From assembly GCA_029204225.1 (NCBI GenBank), contig CM055093.1, forward strand, positions 24,345,912-24,409,911: 64,000 bases of DNA. The letters are read 5' to 3'. This document shows, one piece after another, positions 35,230 through 46,767 of the stretch (within the stretch, counting starts at the first letter, position 1; the number at the start of each line of letters is the position of its first letter). The position numbers were made by a program, and so were the translations under genes. The notes under the pieces are model-generated. The model was not told where the DNA came from. It saw nothing but the letters and a program-made list of their open reading frames with translations, and ran no database searches. Source of the DNA: Diphasiastrum complanatum (Eukaryota; Streptophyta; Lycopodiopsida; Lycopodiales; Lycopodiaceae).

Positions 35230-35810
35230 TAATTTAGGTGGTTCATTGTGGTTCTTGGTTTTCTTTTTCAGCTTCTTCTCTTTCTTTTGTTTTCGAGCAT
35301 TAGAAGAATAAAACTTTTATATTCTGAATCGTCACTAGAAGAGCTCGAATTGGTATCGGATGTAGAATCACTATCAAAGTCCAAAGACTCGATAGATTTT
35401 GAAGACTTTTTCTTTGACTTTGGAATAGCTTTCATTCTCCTTGCAATTTTTGAAGTTTTGAAATTTCTACAGTCTCAATAACTTCCTCCAAAGTATTAAA
35501 GGATCCTTGTTGGTGGTATAGATCAATCTTCATTGGTAAACTTGCAAGGAACCACTGAATGCATTGCTACTGGGTATACGCCCACAAGCCATGTCTAGAT
35601 GAGAAATACGATTGAAAAAGTTAATTAGTTGCATAGTTGCAGTCTCAAGCTCCTATGAAGTGCTTGGAGACAAATGTTCACCAAGAGTAGTTTCCTATAG
35701 TCGCTTCCAATATTCTTATCTTAATTTCCGAAGGTGCTCAAATCTCTAGGTTCTTTCTCTGGTTTTACTAGTTGCGCTTAAGATTCATATTGACACATGT
35801 TTCTTCAATT
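35230..35810 (-). pseudogene. Probable copia gag fragment
   Basis: On the minus strand, with frame repairs, the segment reads like the middle and end of a copia gag: LASLPMKIDLYHQQGSFNTL, then MKAIPKSKKKSSKSIESLDF and a Ser/Asp-rich tail. This matches the usual layout in which a Lys/Ser-rich linker with acidic serines precedes the zinc knuckle. No knuckle or protease was found. Several stops break it. Confidence 0.4.
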
Positions 35811-37560
35811 TGCAATGTTCGCTATCCTCAACAACAGTGCCAAATTTTCTAGCACATGTCATACTATAATAATCTCAACTTCAATAAAAAAAAAATGCAT
35901 TATATAGAATTACCATCCCTAAAGAGAGTTATATCGCTAAAGTTGAAGTTTAGATGTTGTTTATGTGTTTGTGATCAAAAATTTGGCTGTCAATAGATAC
36001 TTAGTCGAATTGGTAACCAAAATCACCAATATTTTTGTTTAATAAGCTATCACAACTACCCCAATAAAAAATGTGAATAGATAAACTTTTATTGATTTGT
36101 TTTACAAAATCTAGTAAAAACTCTATTTTCAATTGTCGATATGATTCTCTCCAATTTATTCTTTTGACTAAGTTTGTCATATGAGATATATTGTGATTCT
36201 ATCACTTGTAAGTAGATAGAGTTATTTCCTATAGATAAGTCTCAAAATGTCTAAAGAGTAGCCTAAGATTTTCAATCCTCAACAATAAAATTTCTTGTTA
36301 TTTTATCAAATAAATGACTTCTACATACAAAATTCGAATGCGAAGAACACAATGATAATGTTAATCTTCGAATGAAGTAAATATAATAAAATTGCACAAA
36401 AAGACGCATCCCTAGAAAATGGATATGTTGTTTCCTTTGCCATGTGTTCATTTAATCTAATCAAATGTAGTAATGACACATGTACAATTGCTTAGGTGTC
36501 GATCTGGCATGTCATGTTTAACTAATCAGGATACAAATTTCGTGAATGTTAGAAGAGTCACAAATAAAATGACTGGTTCAAATATTCATTATTCGAGTTG
36601 ATTCAATAGTTAAGGATGTGTCATTTCAATTGTATTTTAAAGTATGTCTGTTTACAACATGACTTGCCTTCCGTGTAAGTTCATCCTTTAGTTTGTATAT
36701 ATTTCTTCATATGTCAAACAAAATTGACCTTCTATGTAATGTGTCGAATAGCCATTCTTTAGATATTTCTTCGATTATAGGTCTTTTGCATTGATATAAA
36801 TCGTTATTTTAAGAGATATAGTTGAATACATTGCTATTTTCAAGTGGCGGCACCAGAAAGTACACAAAATCTCACACAAAGGCTAAGGCTTTAGATGTCA
36901 ATCTTTCTATTTTGGGCTTAACCTTACACCACTCCATCAAAGCCTTAGATCAAAGCTAGACCATATAACATCCTATGTTGAGAGAAACATCAAGCTACAA
37001 GCCACCACTAACAAGCTACGTGTTTAGAGCACCAAATTATTAAGATTTCCATTGCTTTATCACAAAGAACACATTGATATTTGGATATAGAACATCTCTC
37101 ATCTAAGGTTTAAAGTTTATACCTTTCTAAAAAGTCTAAATCCTATGCTTAAACCTCATGATAGACCAAAGTCCTATGTTTTTCCTCCATTGCATCATGC
37201 TCCAAAACATGTTGTCTTAAGGCTATTAAGTAGGTGGTTGAACTTGTGGTAAGAGAATATTTGATGTCTTAAATGTGAAATTCCACGCGTGTGGAAATGC
37301 CCTAAAGTGTAATGATCGCCTCCTTAATCCTATTGGACTCCTTGGTCAAAACCAACTTTTGACTCCATCACTCATCAAATTACATTGTCACAAGTGTCAA
37401 GACCCTATTAATATGCCTACCTAGCTTGAGATTACATCATAATTTTCTTTTGGCTCAATAGAGGCATTACATGTGGACATTGCCAATTTGCAATCTATGC
37501 CAATTTTTGGCCCTATCATAACTCTACACAAAGAATCTTGTCCTAAAAACTTAGAAGACC
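35811..37560. other. No gene seen
   Basis: AT-rich sequence with no recognised motif. Its right part (from about 36,850) lies where the 3' LTR of the copia element at 38.4-40.4 kb is expected. Confidence 0.4.
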
Positions 37561-38442
37561 CCTACAGCTATGATAAACTATTTTACACATGTGGGAACAT
37601 GCTCCACACATGTGAAATGTACTCACAAACATAAAAGACATAAAGTTGCTAAGCTAGATTTTTGCCAATTTTTCACACTCCTCAAAAAGATAGCTTGGAA
37701 AGGTACTAGATCATTTGAGAAGTTTGTGAAACTTTTTGAGTGGATCCTTTTGTATGTATATGAAGTAGAAAACCAGCAAAAGGATCCATCATAGCAACAC
37801 CTTACCAAATCCATGATAAGATCTCTTTGGTAGAAATCTCTTGCCAGTATCCTTGAAGAGTACTCCACCAATATGCCACTATGATCATGTGCCTCCTCCA
37901 TGCTTGATGATGTTCTTTGATTTGAAAGTTCCACTTGCATGAAGATGGCTACACCATATATAGAGAAATTTGAGGCTTCCATGCCTCATAAAGATCATAG
38001 AGATCAAGATCATAAGATGTGAAAACATGATGATCATCAAGCTTATGCTTTCTAGCTTGACTAGTCCACATACAATAACTATATCATGATGGATCTAATC
38101 TTCATATCAAATAAAATCTTGATCTTTTTGAGACTAAACACTTGCTCAAGGATGTAAGTGTCCTCTTTGGATGCTTCACTTAATCTCAAGAGAAGTTTAC
38201 AAGATGTCTCAAAACATGTAAAAACATGATTTTTCAAATTTTGAGCAACAAGCTCACTCTTGCTCTTACTAAGTCTAAGAGCATACTTTTAATAACACAA
38301 TATCTTGCTTTAAAAGAACTTTGGAAACATATCTAAGCCTTTCATGACAAGAAATATGTCCATATAATAGGCATCATACAAAACTAGTATTGCCTCTCTT
38401 GAACTTTGAGATGTAGAAATCTCAATAAAGCAAGATAGTGCA
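37561..38442 (-). repeat. Copia 3' region, repeated at 52.9-53.7 kb
   Basis: At 37,585-37,620 paired ACACATGTG motifs correspond, inverted, to those at 21,669-21,700 in the LTR of the related plus-strand copia. From about 38,140 to 38,465 the sequence matches 53,215-53,520: GGAT(A/G)TAAGTGTCCT, GATG(C/A)TTCACTTA, ACTAGTATTGCCTC and ACTTTGAGATG occur in the same order. This marks both stretches as the 3' non-coding part of one copia lineage. Confidence 0.55.
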
Positions 38443-40366
38443 TCAAATAATGAAAGAGAAGCATAATGAAAATGCTAAAATTTGCCTCTCTTTACCATAA
38501 AAGTTGAGCCATAAGGACTTGGCCATCCATCTTGAAGATCTCTTTAAAATCATATGTTGAGGAGGCTCCTCCTCAAACCTCGACCCCATCACATCTTGGT
38601 AATCCTCAATAGATATGATTTGAGATGCATCTTGAGATGCCTTGAGCTCGGCCCCTTCCAAAGTTGAATGTAGATCTTCATAAAATATGACTTCTTTTCT
38701 CTCAATCACTTTTGAAATAGAGAGTATAATGGCTTTATGGGCCTCCTTGGTGGATAAACATCCAACCATGATCCATGAGCTTGGATCCTTCATCCTCCTT
38801 GTTTCCAAGGAAATATGTGCAAAGCAAGAACTTCCAAAGACACTAAGGTAATCATCCTTAGGCTTCTTAAATAATACTTCATATGGTTTGTTTCTTCCAA
38901 GAGCTTCATTACTCCTCAAAGCTTTGATCTTCAATGAGAACTCCATCACAACATATGCTTTGAATAATAGGAAATAATCATGCACCATAAACCTTGAAGA
39001 AAGTAGAAATGTGCATCTTGTGTGATCATCCCCCTTTGAAGACTTGGATGCATAAGCAACATCAAGAGATTTTGCACTCTCTCTTGTGTTCAATTTGTAG
39101 ATGAATTCATGTCTAGATCCATATGCAAGGATCTCACCATCCTTCTTGATCACACAATTGTCAATGTGGAAGTTGACATCAAGACCACCATCAAGTAATT
39201 TGCCAACACTTATAAGATTCTTTGTAATCTTGGGAACAAAAAGAACCTCTTGAAGAGATAGAAATTTTGATGATGCAAGCTTTAAGGGAATAGTCCCTAC
39301 TCCTTCAATTTTGCACTCTTGATTACTTGCAATAAATATGGTCTTCTTGATTCCTTCATAAGGCATAATAGTTGAAAAGGAATCCTTGGAGCTACACATA
39401 TGTAAAGATACTCCACTATCAATATACCAAGATTCATCCATCTTGAAGGTGGAAGAGGAAAATTTTGATGCCATAAGTGATCATTCTCCATCACTTGAAA
39501 TAAGGTCTTCTTTCTCATGAGAGATGTTGGCTTGCTTGAATTGATTCTTCTTCTTGAAGCAATTGGTGGCATAGTGGCCTTTCTTGAAACAAAAGAAGCA
39601 CTTAACATCTTTTTTTCTTCTTCTTTGAAGTAGAATATTGAGAGGAATCATCATCCTCTTCATCTTGGTCTTTTTCTTTGCCCTTAGAGAAGTGTTGGTG
39701 CTGCTTTTTGCTCCTCTCTTTGTGCTTGGCAAATAAAACTTTGTCTTCACCATTATGCTTGAGTGACAATTTGTCCATCCTTAGTAGCTTGTTCTCTTGC
39801 CTTGATTCTTTAGCCATAAGAACACTTTGCAATGCCTCCAATCTTGGTAGCTCTTCCTTGATAGCATAGGATTGGACAAGATTGTCGTAAGCATCCTTCA
39901 AGCCATTGAGTATGACTTGAACTAGCTCTCTTTGATTGATAGGATCTCCAATACAAGCAAGCTCCCTTTGGATGTCTTTGACTCTCACTACATAATTGGT
40001 TGCACTTTCATCACTCCTTCGATAGCTTTGGAATATTTGATTCCTTAGAGTGAGAAGCCTTGAGGTATTCTTGACTTCATAGATTGCTTTGAGAGTGTCC
40101 CAAGCATCCTTGGCCAATGTGCAAGCACCAATCTCTCTCAAAATCTCATTAGAGACATTCATCTTGATATAGTGGAGAGCCATCCTAGCTCTCTTCTTGT
40201 ACTTTTGTGCTTCTTGAAGGATTTGAGGCTCCTCCTCAATGCCAAGCACAATATCTATCACATCTTGGAGTATCAAGATTGACTACATTCTAAACTTCCA
40301 AATAGAATAGTTGGAGGTAGATAGTCTTTCACTAGATTCCAATAGGTAGGAACTCATAGATGCCAT
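38443..40366 (-). pseudogene. Ty1/copia element with shortened pol (deletion derivative)
   Basis: Gag begins at the ATG at 40,366 (SSERLSTSNYSIWKFR), meets one stop near 40,290, then is open to 39,602 (RARMALHYIKMNVSNEIL; LVQSYAIKEELPRLEALQ) and, in the next frame, to a CCHC knuckle, CFFCFKKGHYATNC. Protease and GAG-pre-integrase follow in the 343-residue frame 39,474-38,443: SWYIDSGVSLHMCSS, NLISVGKLL. After about 180 residues this same frame jumps to sequence normally found behind the integrase core (NKPYEVLFKKPKDDYLSVFG). The integrase catalytic core is thus missing without loss of frame, and RT and RNase H are absent. Confidence 0.85.
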
Positions 40367-40535
40367 GTAATAGTGAAGACTCCTTGTAATGAGACACAAA
40401 AATGTTGCTTCTCTCTCACTATAGGATACTTTAAAGGTGTACTACCAACTCCTATGCAAGATCTTGCAACAAAGTGAGATATGGACCTCACTAGCTTTTC
40501 CAATCTCTCTTAATCTAGGTCACTCTGTTAGCATC

Positions 40536-41345
40536 TGTGCTAACACAAAAATAAAAATAAAAAGAGAGAAATAAAACTCCGTGGCATGTGTTTTGTAAGT
40601 CCACGTACGAGTGTCTGTTAATAAACTTCCGCCATGGCATGTGTTTGTAAGCCCATGATAGAAGCTTAAAAAAATAATAAAATAGCTTAAACTTAGATTT
40701 AGAACTTAGACTTAGGAAACTTAAGATTAGAAATATATTATCTTAAGATTTTCTAAGTTATAAAACTTTGAAGTTCTAAATCCTAAGTTAGAAGTTCTAG
40801 AAAGGCTAGAAATAGATTAGTCCCATAAGCTAGTGGATACTTATGGAAGACCTTCCTTGCCATAAAAGGAGAGGTATTTGCCTTGTAAATAACACTTTTA
40901 AGATTAAGCTATCAAGTTCTCTATTTTTGAGATTATCTCTCTATTTCATTTTTGTTCCCTTTGGAAGGTGCATAGCTTGAGGGAAGGTGCTCGGGCCTCC
41001 TCTTGCCTCCTTCTCATTGGTTTGTATTGTGGCATGTATTTTGTTGATTGATTATTAGTTAGCCGCAATCTTCCATTCTAATTCCCTTTGGGTGTTAATC
41101 TAGGATTTAGTTTAATCACCTTGCTAGTTGGGTAAGCCTTAGTATTCTTAGTTAGTTTCATTTCTATTTCGAGCACTAATAGGTAAGCCTTAGTGCTTCA
41201 TCATTGTTTTCTATTTTCGCACTCCGTCTGAAGCTTGGTAGAAACTTAGAAAGCGGATGATCCTCTCTATACTACACCACATCATGAGTAGATCTAGCCA
41301 AACATTGACAGACAAGATTTACTTCCAACATTGGTGTTGTTGCCG
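40536..41345 (+). mobile_element. Gypsy-type 5' LTR and primer site, copy 2
   Basis: The segment begins TGTGCTAACAC at 40,536 and ends TTCCAACA at 41,330, a 795-bp LTR with TG/CA ends. Directly after it lies TTGGTGTTGTTGCCGC, close to the TTGGCGCCGTTGCCG phrase found after the 5' LTR of many plant gypsy elements, so I read it as the primer site. The first 535 bp match 28,411-28,937 inverted. The LTR sits against the 5' end of the minus-strand copia element. Confidence 0.65.
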
Positions 41346-42082
41346 CTTTTTAAGCATTTTTTTACCTAGGTTCTTTTCCTTTTGTTTTCTCGTTTCCATG
41401 TTGTGTGTTTGCTTGTTTGCCTGTCTTCTATCTTCCAACCACAACACGAGTCTTCTCTCCAAGTCCTACACGAGTTGCGGAGCAACTTATCAAGTTGGAG
41501 GGAAGCAACAAAAGAGTCAACTTGGGTATTTTCTTTGAAAAGAAATGACCCAAGTGATTTTTTTTCCGAACTAGACAAGCATATCAGAATTCGTCAGTCT
41601 GTTTGCAGCCCTAATATACTCTGATCTTTCATTTTATCACCTCCACGAATTCTGACCACGGTCAGATTATGAGAAACATTAGGGAAAATATGGGCTCAAA
41701 ATGGGCCCTTTAAGAAATTTCACTTTAGAGAGAGGTTACGTAGAGAGAGAATGCAAACCGATAACTTCTGGTTGTCGTTTTTCAAGTTTTCGGCCTTGCT
41801 CGACGTTTAACTAGTATGGTTAACTTCAGACAATAGTTAGTTTAGTATGAGATGTAATAACTTCTCTTCATGCTCGTTCTTAAATTTGAGACTAGAGCTT
41901 TAAGACTGAATATCTTGGTGTGCTCAATGCAAAAACTGAAGCGGGAGAGGCAAAACTTTTGAAATCACTACATGCTTATAGTGAAATATGAGGCGGGACG
42001 ATTTTTCAATGCGACATAAACATTACAAAAGTAAGGAAGCTAGATCTATTCATATTAATTTACTGTAGGTAGATTCATTTAC
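41346..42082 (+). pseudogene. Start of gypsy internal region, then unassigned sequence
   Basis: Behind the primer site, 41,382-41,624 encodes LQVLHELRSNLSSWREATKE and PSDFFSELDKHIRIRQS, plausible gag N-terminal sequence but not a recognised motif. Nothing protein-like follows before the first exon of DDE-like copy B at 42,083, so the element is almost entirely deleted. Confidence 0.35.
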
Positions 42083-44682
42083 ATGATTATAGCTTTAACA
42101 ATGGCAATGTTCCATTTGCATGTTGCTCTTCCGATGGAATGCACTCCAACTATTAAGAAAAATGCGAAAGTTGTAGAGAATGCTGCAGCAATAGTTAGAG
42201 AATTGAGAATGAATAATCATATGAATATAGATTTGTGGGTGGATGGATCAATTTATCCTATTGATCCAACTACCAATTTGTGTCTAGATTTTAAGTCCGT
42301 AACTCATCTTCTCAAATATGTATGTGAAGCAAATAGCGGATTACTTGGATATTGTCAAAGGTTGCGAGAAATTGAAATGCATAGCATATCTTGTCTGAAT
42401 CAACAATTACAGTTTGTAATCAACAATTGCAATGTGCAAATCAACAATTGTTTCATTATGTGCAACACACTAGTGCTGAAAACAATGCACTCAAGAATGC
42501 TATGTCAGAGTTGAATGCAACTGTCACTACTCTTCGAGGATCAAACCAAGAAATGTTAGAATCCATGGAAAAGTTGCGATCCGAGAGTTTAAAGTCTGTT
42601 GTTGATCTAAAAGTTATCAATAATGCAATGATGAAGAGGAAAAGAAAGAGAGTACCAATGAAGAATATTGATGACCTATCTACACATAGCTGCAATCAGA
42701 AAAAAAGAATCCGAGCATTCAAGTATGTTGTCATCTAAACTGTTTATTTGATTTGTATATGTCATTTAAGTTTGATTTGCACTTGATAACATGGATTATT
42801 TATTTATTAAACATAATTTGAGTATCATATGTTTGTTGCAGATCTCGTTTGGTGGCAAAGAACTATTTAACAGATCGTTCAGGCATTGGATCATCTTTAA
42901 GTCATATTTTACCAAGAAAGTCAGCAAAGGAAATGATAAAAAATGCTTGGTTTGAAAAAATGAAAAATGAAATTGTAGAGACTGTTTTGATTAAGGTTCA
43001 ATCATACTTGGATGCGAATGTGATACAAGGTGCATGTGATGTATCTGGAATTAGCAAAAATGCTTATTCTACTTTTTTTAGAATAGTTAAAGAAGCTTTT
43101 TCCCAAGTGATAGTGAAGAAAATTAATCTTCCGCGTCCATATCGGGTAAGATTAGCTAGAAATTTTTATAATGATGGAATGTTCAAAGTAGTTGGCCAAC
43201 CACTTCATATAACTGAATTATACAAATCAGAATATTGTGAGCTCAATTACAACGATTGCAATAATATTTTCCTTGATATTGGAAATGTTCTAAAATACAT
43301 TATTTGATTCTATAAACTAGACGAACATCAAGTAAATGGAAAGATCATTATTGTAATAAAATTGGATGAATCTGAAATCATCAAGGGTCAGAAGTTGGAA
43401 CGTGTGAGTGTCACTTTGATGAACAAAATTTCAGATACAGATAATCGAACGTTTAGTGTTCAATCAGAAAATCACATATGGTGGTTGGCGGCATTCCAGG
43501 TATACATTTCAATTTTCATTTAGAATATCTATATTAACAATTCATACCTTGCCAGTTTTTATTGACATGTGATGCATTACTTATTTCTCTACAGGTCTTG
43601 AAAGAGGACCATAAAATACTATCATGGATATTTTCAAGAACAAACTATGGCGAGGATTTGAAAACATTAAAATGTATGTATAATGTCTCTCATGGGGCAA
43701 CATCAAAGCATCCATGTCTTTATTGCATGAAGGATTGCTACAATATGAATTTGGGACGATCAACAAACACTGGCCCAACACGAGAAGTTGAAGATCCAAA
43801 TATGAAAAGTGTTCTGCCAATTCCATTAAAATATGTTCACATATGCACATTGTATGCTGAGGTTCGTATCATTAAAAAACTAATTTACCTGCATATTCTA
43901 CTAGGAGTGGCTAAAATAGCAATTAGGAGGTTGGAAATAGTTTTGTCAAATGCAAGACTACATAAAGGGAATGTCACAATTGAAAAAAGTGACAGACTCT
44001 CAGGGAAAAAAGGAAACGTTCCTAATAAGCCATCAATTGGAGGTGCTAAAGCAAGAAGATTTTTATCCAATCACACATGCAAAGAATCAAGTGTTAGATA
44101 CGAAATTTGGAGAAAAATCGTTCAAGCCACACGAACATTGGAAGGAAGTAATCGAGTGGAAAAGGGACAAGTGTGGACCAACTTAGACAAACTCATAGGT
44201 GTTATCAGGAAAGAAAACCTATCATCAGAAGATATGAGGACTTTGCAAAATCATTGCACCACATTTGTAAAATCTGTACATGATTGTTGGGGAAAAGACA
44301 ACGTTACTCATTTCATGGTCCTAATCTATATCATTATCTGGTACTTTTATCATTCAGGCTTATATTTTCTTCTACTGATGTAACTAATCAAAACTATTGT
44401 TTGCAGCACATCCTTCTTCATCATGCAACTTATTTTGCAAAGGAATATGGGAGCTTAAGTATCTGGTCATCACAAGGCATGGAAAAATCTCATTGGCAAG
44501 CAAGGGGAGCATTTCATAGAGCAACAAATCATGGAGGACAGAATTCAAGAACTAAATATTTAGTTCAACTTTTTCAGTGGTTTTACATAAGAGCACAATT
44601 TAGATATCAAGCTAAAAACTCGCCAAGTATTACGATATTTCGAAAGGCATTCAAATTCATTACAAAAGAGAGATCCTTGTAA
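42083..44682 (+). pseudogene. DDE-like family, copy B (most complete, putative transposase)
   Basis: Four exons: 42,083-42,722 (frameshift near 42,390), 42,842-43,499, 43,595-44,340 (frame change near 43,940) and 44,408-44,682, all with GT/AG borders. In order they encode an N-terminal region (LWVDGSIYPIDP, GLLGYCQRL), a coiled coil (SAENNALKNAMSELNATVTT), a basic stretch (MKRKRKRVP), and a C-terminal domain with KIIIVIKLDESEIIKGQ, YGEDLKTL, ATSKHPCLYCMKDC, VTHF, HILLHHATYFAKEYGSLSIW and SSQGMEKSHWQARGAF. From memory, some metazoan proteins of unknown function share this spacing (SGDG, GGDYKF, CVWC, GLEKLN), suggesting an RNase-H-like fold with Asp, Asp, Glu. A stop near 43,306 and two frameshifts make this copy probably inactive. 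Function is inferred. Confidence 0.55.
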
Positions 44683-45150
44683 TATATCAAAAATCTATCA
44701 TAGAAAATTATTTTATTATCATCATCATCCTCTTCAAGATTCAGACGGATGGTATTGTCATGAAGGAATAATCTCCTTTCATATGGATCCAAAAATTCTA
44801 AATTTTTCCTCTTGCTCATATCAATGTAACTCGAATAAATGGCCATTGCAAATGATCTTTTGGTAGTCTTATTGGGAGTATAACCCAATATCTTAATAGC
44901 CAAATCTCTCTTCACAAAAATTATTTTATATGTTCCTCTTGCGTACTTATGGCCTTCTAAACAAACTGATAATGATTTGATGGCCATAATGACAATGGTT
45001 GCATATGGATCATAAGATGAATGATATATACAAATCTCATTATTTTGAAAGTTTTTCAAATAATGAGATAGAGAAACATCTTTTCTCCCGTCTGATACAC
45101 CTCAACGCCTCCATGTCTCATACCAAAGGCATCTATTTCAATAGCATCCT
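44607..45150 (-). pseudogene. Unrecognised ORF convergent with copy B
   Basis: On the minus strand a TTTCTCGTTTACAG splice-acceptor-like sequence is followed at 45,150 by DAIEIDAFGMRHGG and, in another frame open to 44,607, DVSLSHYLKNFQNN, KYARGTYKIIFVKRDLAIKI and NKTTKRSFAMAIYSSYIDMS, then an acidic patch (EEDDDDN). The last 25 or so codons lie antisense to the end of copy B. I know no family for it. The acceptor implies an upstream exon that is cut off by the gypsy fragment at 45,174 and right. It could be a second protein of the same mobile element or an older neighbour. Confidence 0.35.
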
Positions 45151-45173
45151 GTAAACGAGAAAAGAAAATAAAT

Positions 45174-46767
45174 TTAGAATGATGCAAAAACTTTTCCTAG
45201 AAGATAGTGGCGAAACTTCTGAACCGCATATACCATTGCCAAGGCTTCTCGTTCGGTAGTGGTAAAATTGACTTCAGCAGGTATCAATTGTCGACTAAGA
45301 AAACGGATTGGGTAGTCCTTTTTGAATTTCTCCCGGTTGGGTGAGCACTGCTCCAATGGCATACTTCGACGCATCGGTATGCACATGGAATTCTTTAGAA
45401 TAATCAGGAGCCCGGAGGATAGGTGCATTGGTAAAGGCTTCTTTGAGTTGACTAAATGCGACGTGTTGTTTGTCCGTCCATTTGGGAACTACAACTACTT
45501 TGTAGATTAAGCGTGCTTTGTTAGTGAAATCAAGAATAAAGCACCGATAGTAGAAGGAGTAAGCCTCATCTCCTGCTAGATTTTCTAAGATGGATTCTCT
45601 AAAAGGTAATGGAAAATGATCACGTTCGGTGACGGTGTTAAGTTTTTTAAAGTCGACACAGATGCAAAGTTTTCCATTTTTCTTGGAAATGATGACAATT
45701 GGGGAAACCCACTCATTATGCTCAATTTCATAGATAAATCCCGCATCTAAGAGGCATTGTAATTCTTCTTTGATCTTGGCCTTATAGATTGGATTGCATC
45801 TGTATGGACGACTAGCAGTTGGCCTTGCACCCGGTTTAAGCGGGATACGATGCACAGCTACTTGGGATGAGATGCCTTTTGTGTCTTTATAGGTCCATGC
45901 AAAGACATGTCCATATTTTCGCAGGAGCTTTTCAAGCCGTTTGCGTTGTTCACAATTGAGATGAGCTCCGACGTGGACAATATATTCGTTGGTTTCATTT
46001 GGCTCACTCAAAGAAAGGGTGATGGTTCGTGTAGGGCCTTCATAGGGCGAATTATCATTTGGCTCACATTGAGCTTGGGGTAATTGGATTGTGACATCCT
46101 TGATTGTATATTCTTTAAAGTAGGCAGGGACATCATGGGCTGGAGATTCGAGGGGGGGCTTGCCTTTCACTTGCCGAGATGGTGATTGGGGACGTTCGGG
46201 GGTTGGTGTAGGAACAAAGGCAATCTCAAAAACTTTCCTAACGATTGTGAGGTCGCCAGGCGGTTGAATTTGAAGTGGTTTTTTCATCTTCTCTTTCATA
46301 GCATGGCCATGTGGTTGAGGTTTTGGCTGTGGGGAGGTGTGTGGATGAGGGACTGGTGGTACATCATGGAGAACCTCGTCATCAATTTGAAAGATGGTCT
46401 CCTCCTTGCAGAGATCCCATGGATAGTGTGGGCGTTTGGCACGGTAGAATTTTGTCTCAGGCTTTTCAACTGTAACCTTGTCAACCGGTTCCGCCTTGGA
46501 AGCATGTTGCGGATAGGCCCTAAGTGGAAGTGCCTCCATGTAATTCAGGATCTGCATATCAAAAATGTCCAGATCTTATGGGCAATTCTGAATTCGTAAG
46601 ACATTCTCGTCATCGACGAATAAATCTTCTGATTCATTAGTAGGTAGCCATGCAACATTTAGTAGCTCATCATTGTGTGGAAGGATATCAATAAAATTGA
46701 TATTGATGATAGGTGTGATGAGAGTCGGTGAGTACAAGTGATACCACTGAAGAGACATCGGCGATAT
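45174..46767 (-). pseudogene. Ty3/gypsy pol fragment with RT palm deleted
   Basis: The 420-residue minus frame 46,557-45,295 has a Pro-rich linker, the RT fingers (GHVFAWTYKDTKGI, GARPTASRPYRCNP, LDAGFIYEIEHNEWVSPIVI, ICVDFKKLNTVTERDHFPLP) and then jumps from LENLAGDEAYSFY to the connection/RNase H part (KQHVAFSQLKEAFTNAPILR, FHVHTDASKYAIGAVLTQPG). The RT palm with the YVDD box is missing, so it cannot polymerise. RNase H continues in a neighbouring frame (FLSRQLIPAEVNFTTTEREA) to about 45,190, where the element is cut off. Upstream, 46,758-46,576 is open but unrecognised. An LTR with primer site adjoins at 46,768. Confidence 0.85.

Noticed and set aside
35248-35481. Hydrophobic plus-strand frame at 35.2 kb
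   Set aside because: Its reverse complement reads as the Lys/Ser/Asp-rich tail of a copia gag, which explains it better.
45337-45510. Plus-strand open frames antisense to the gypsy pol
   Set aside because: The minus strand carries the clear RT and RNase H motifs; the plus frames are shadows.
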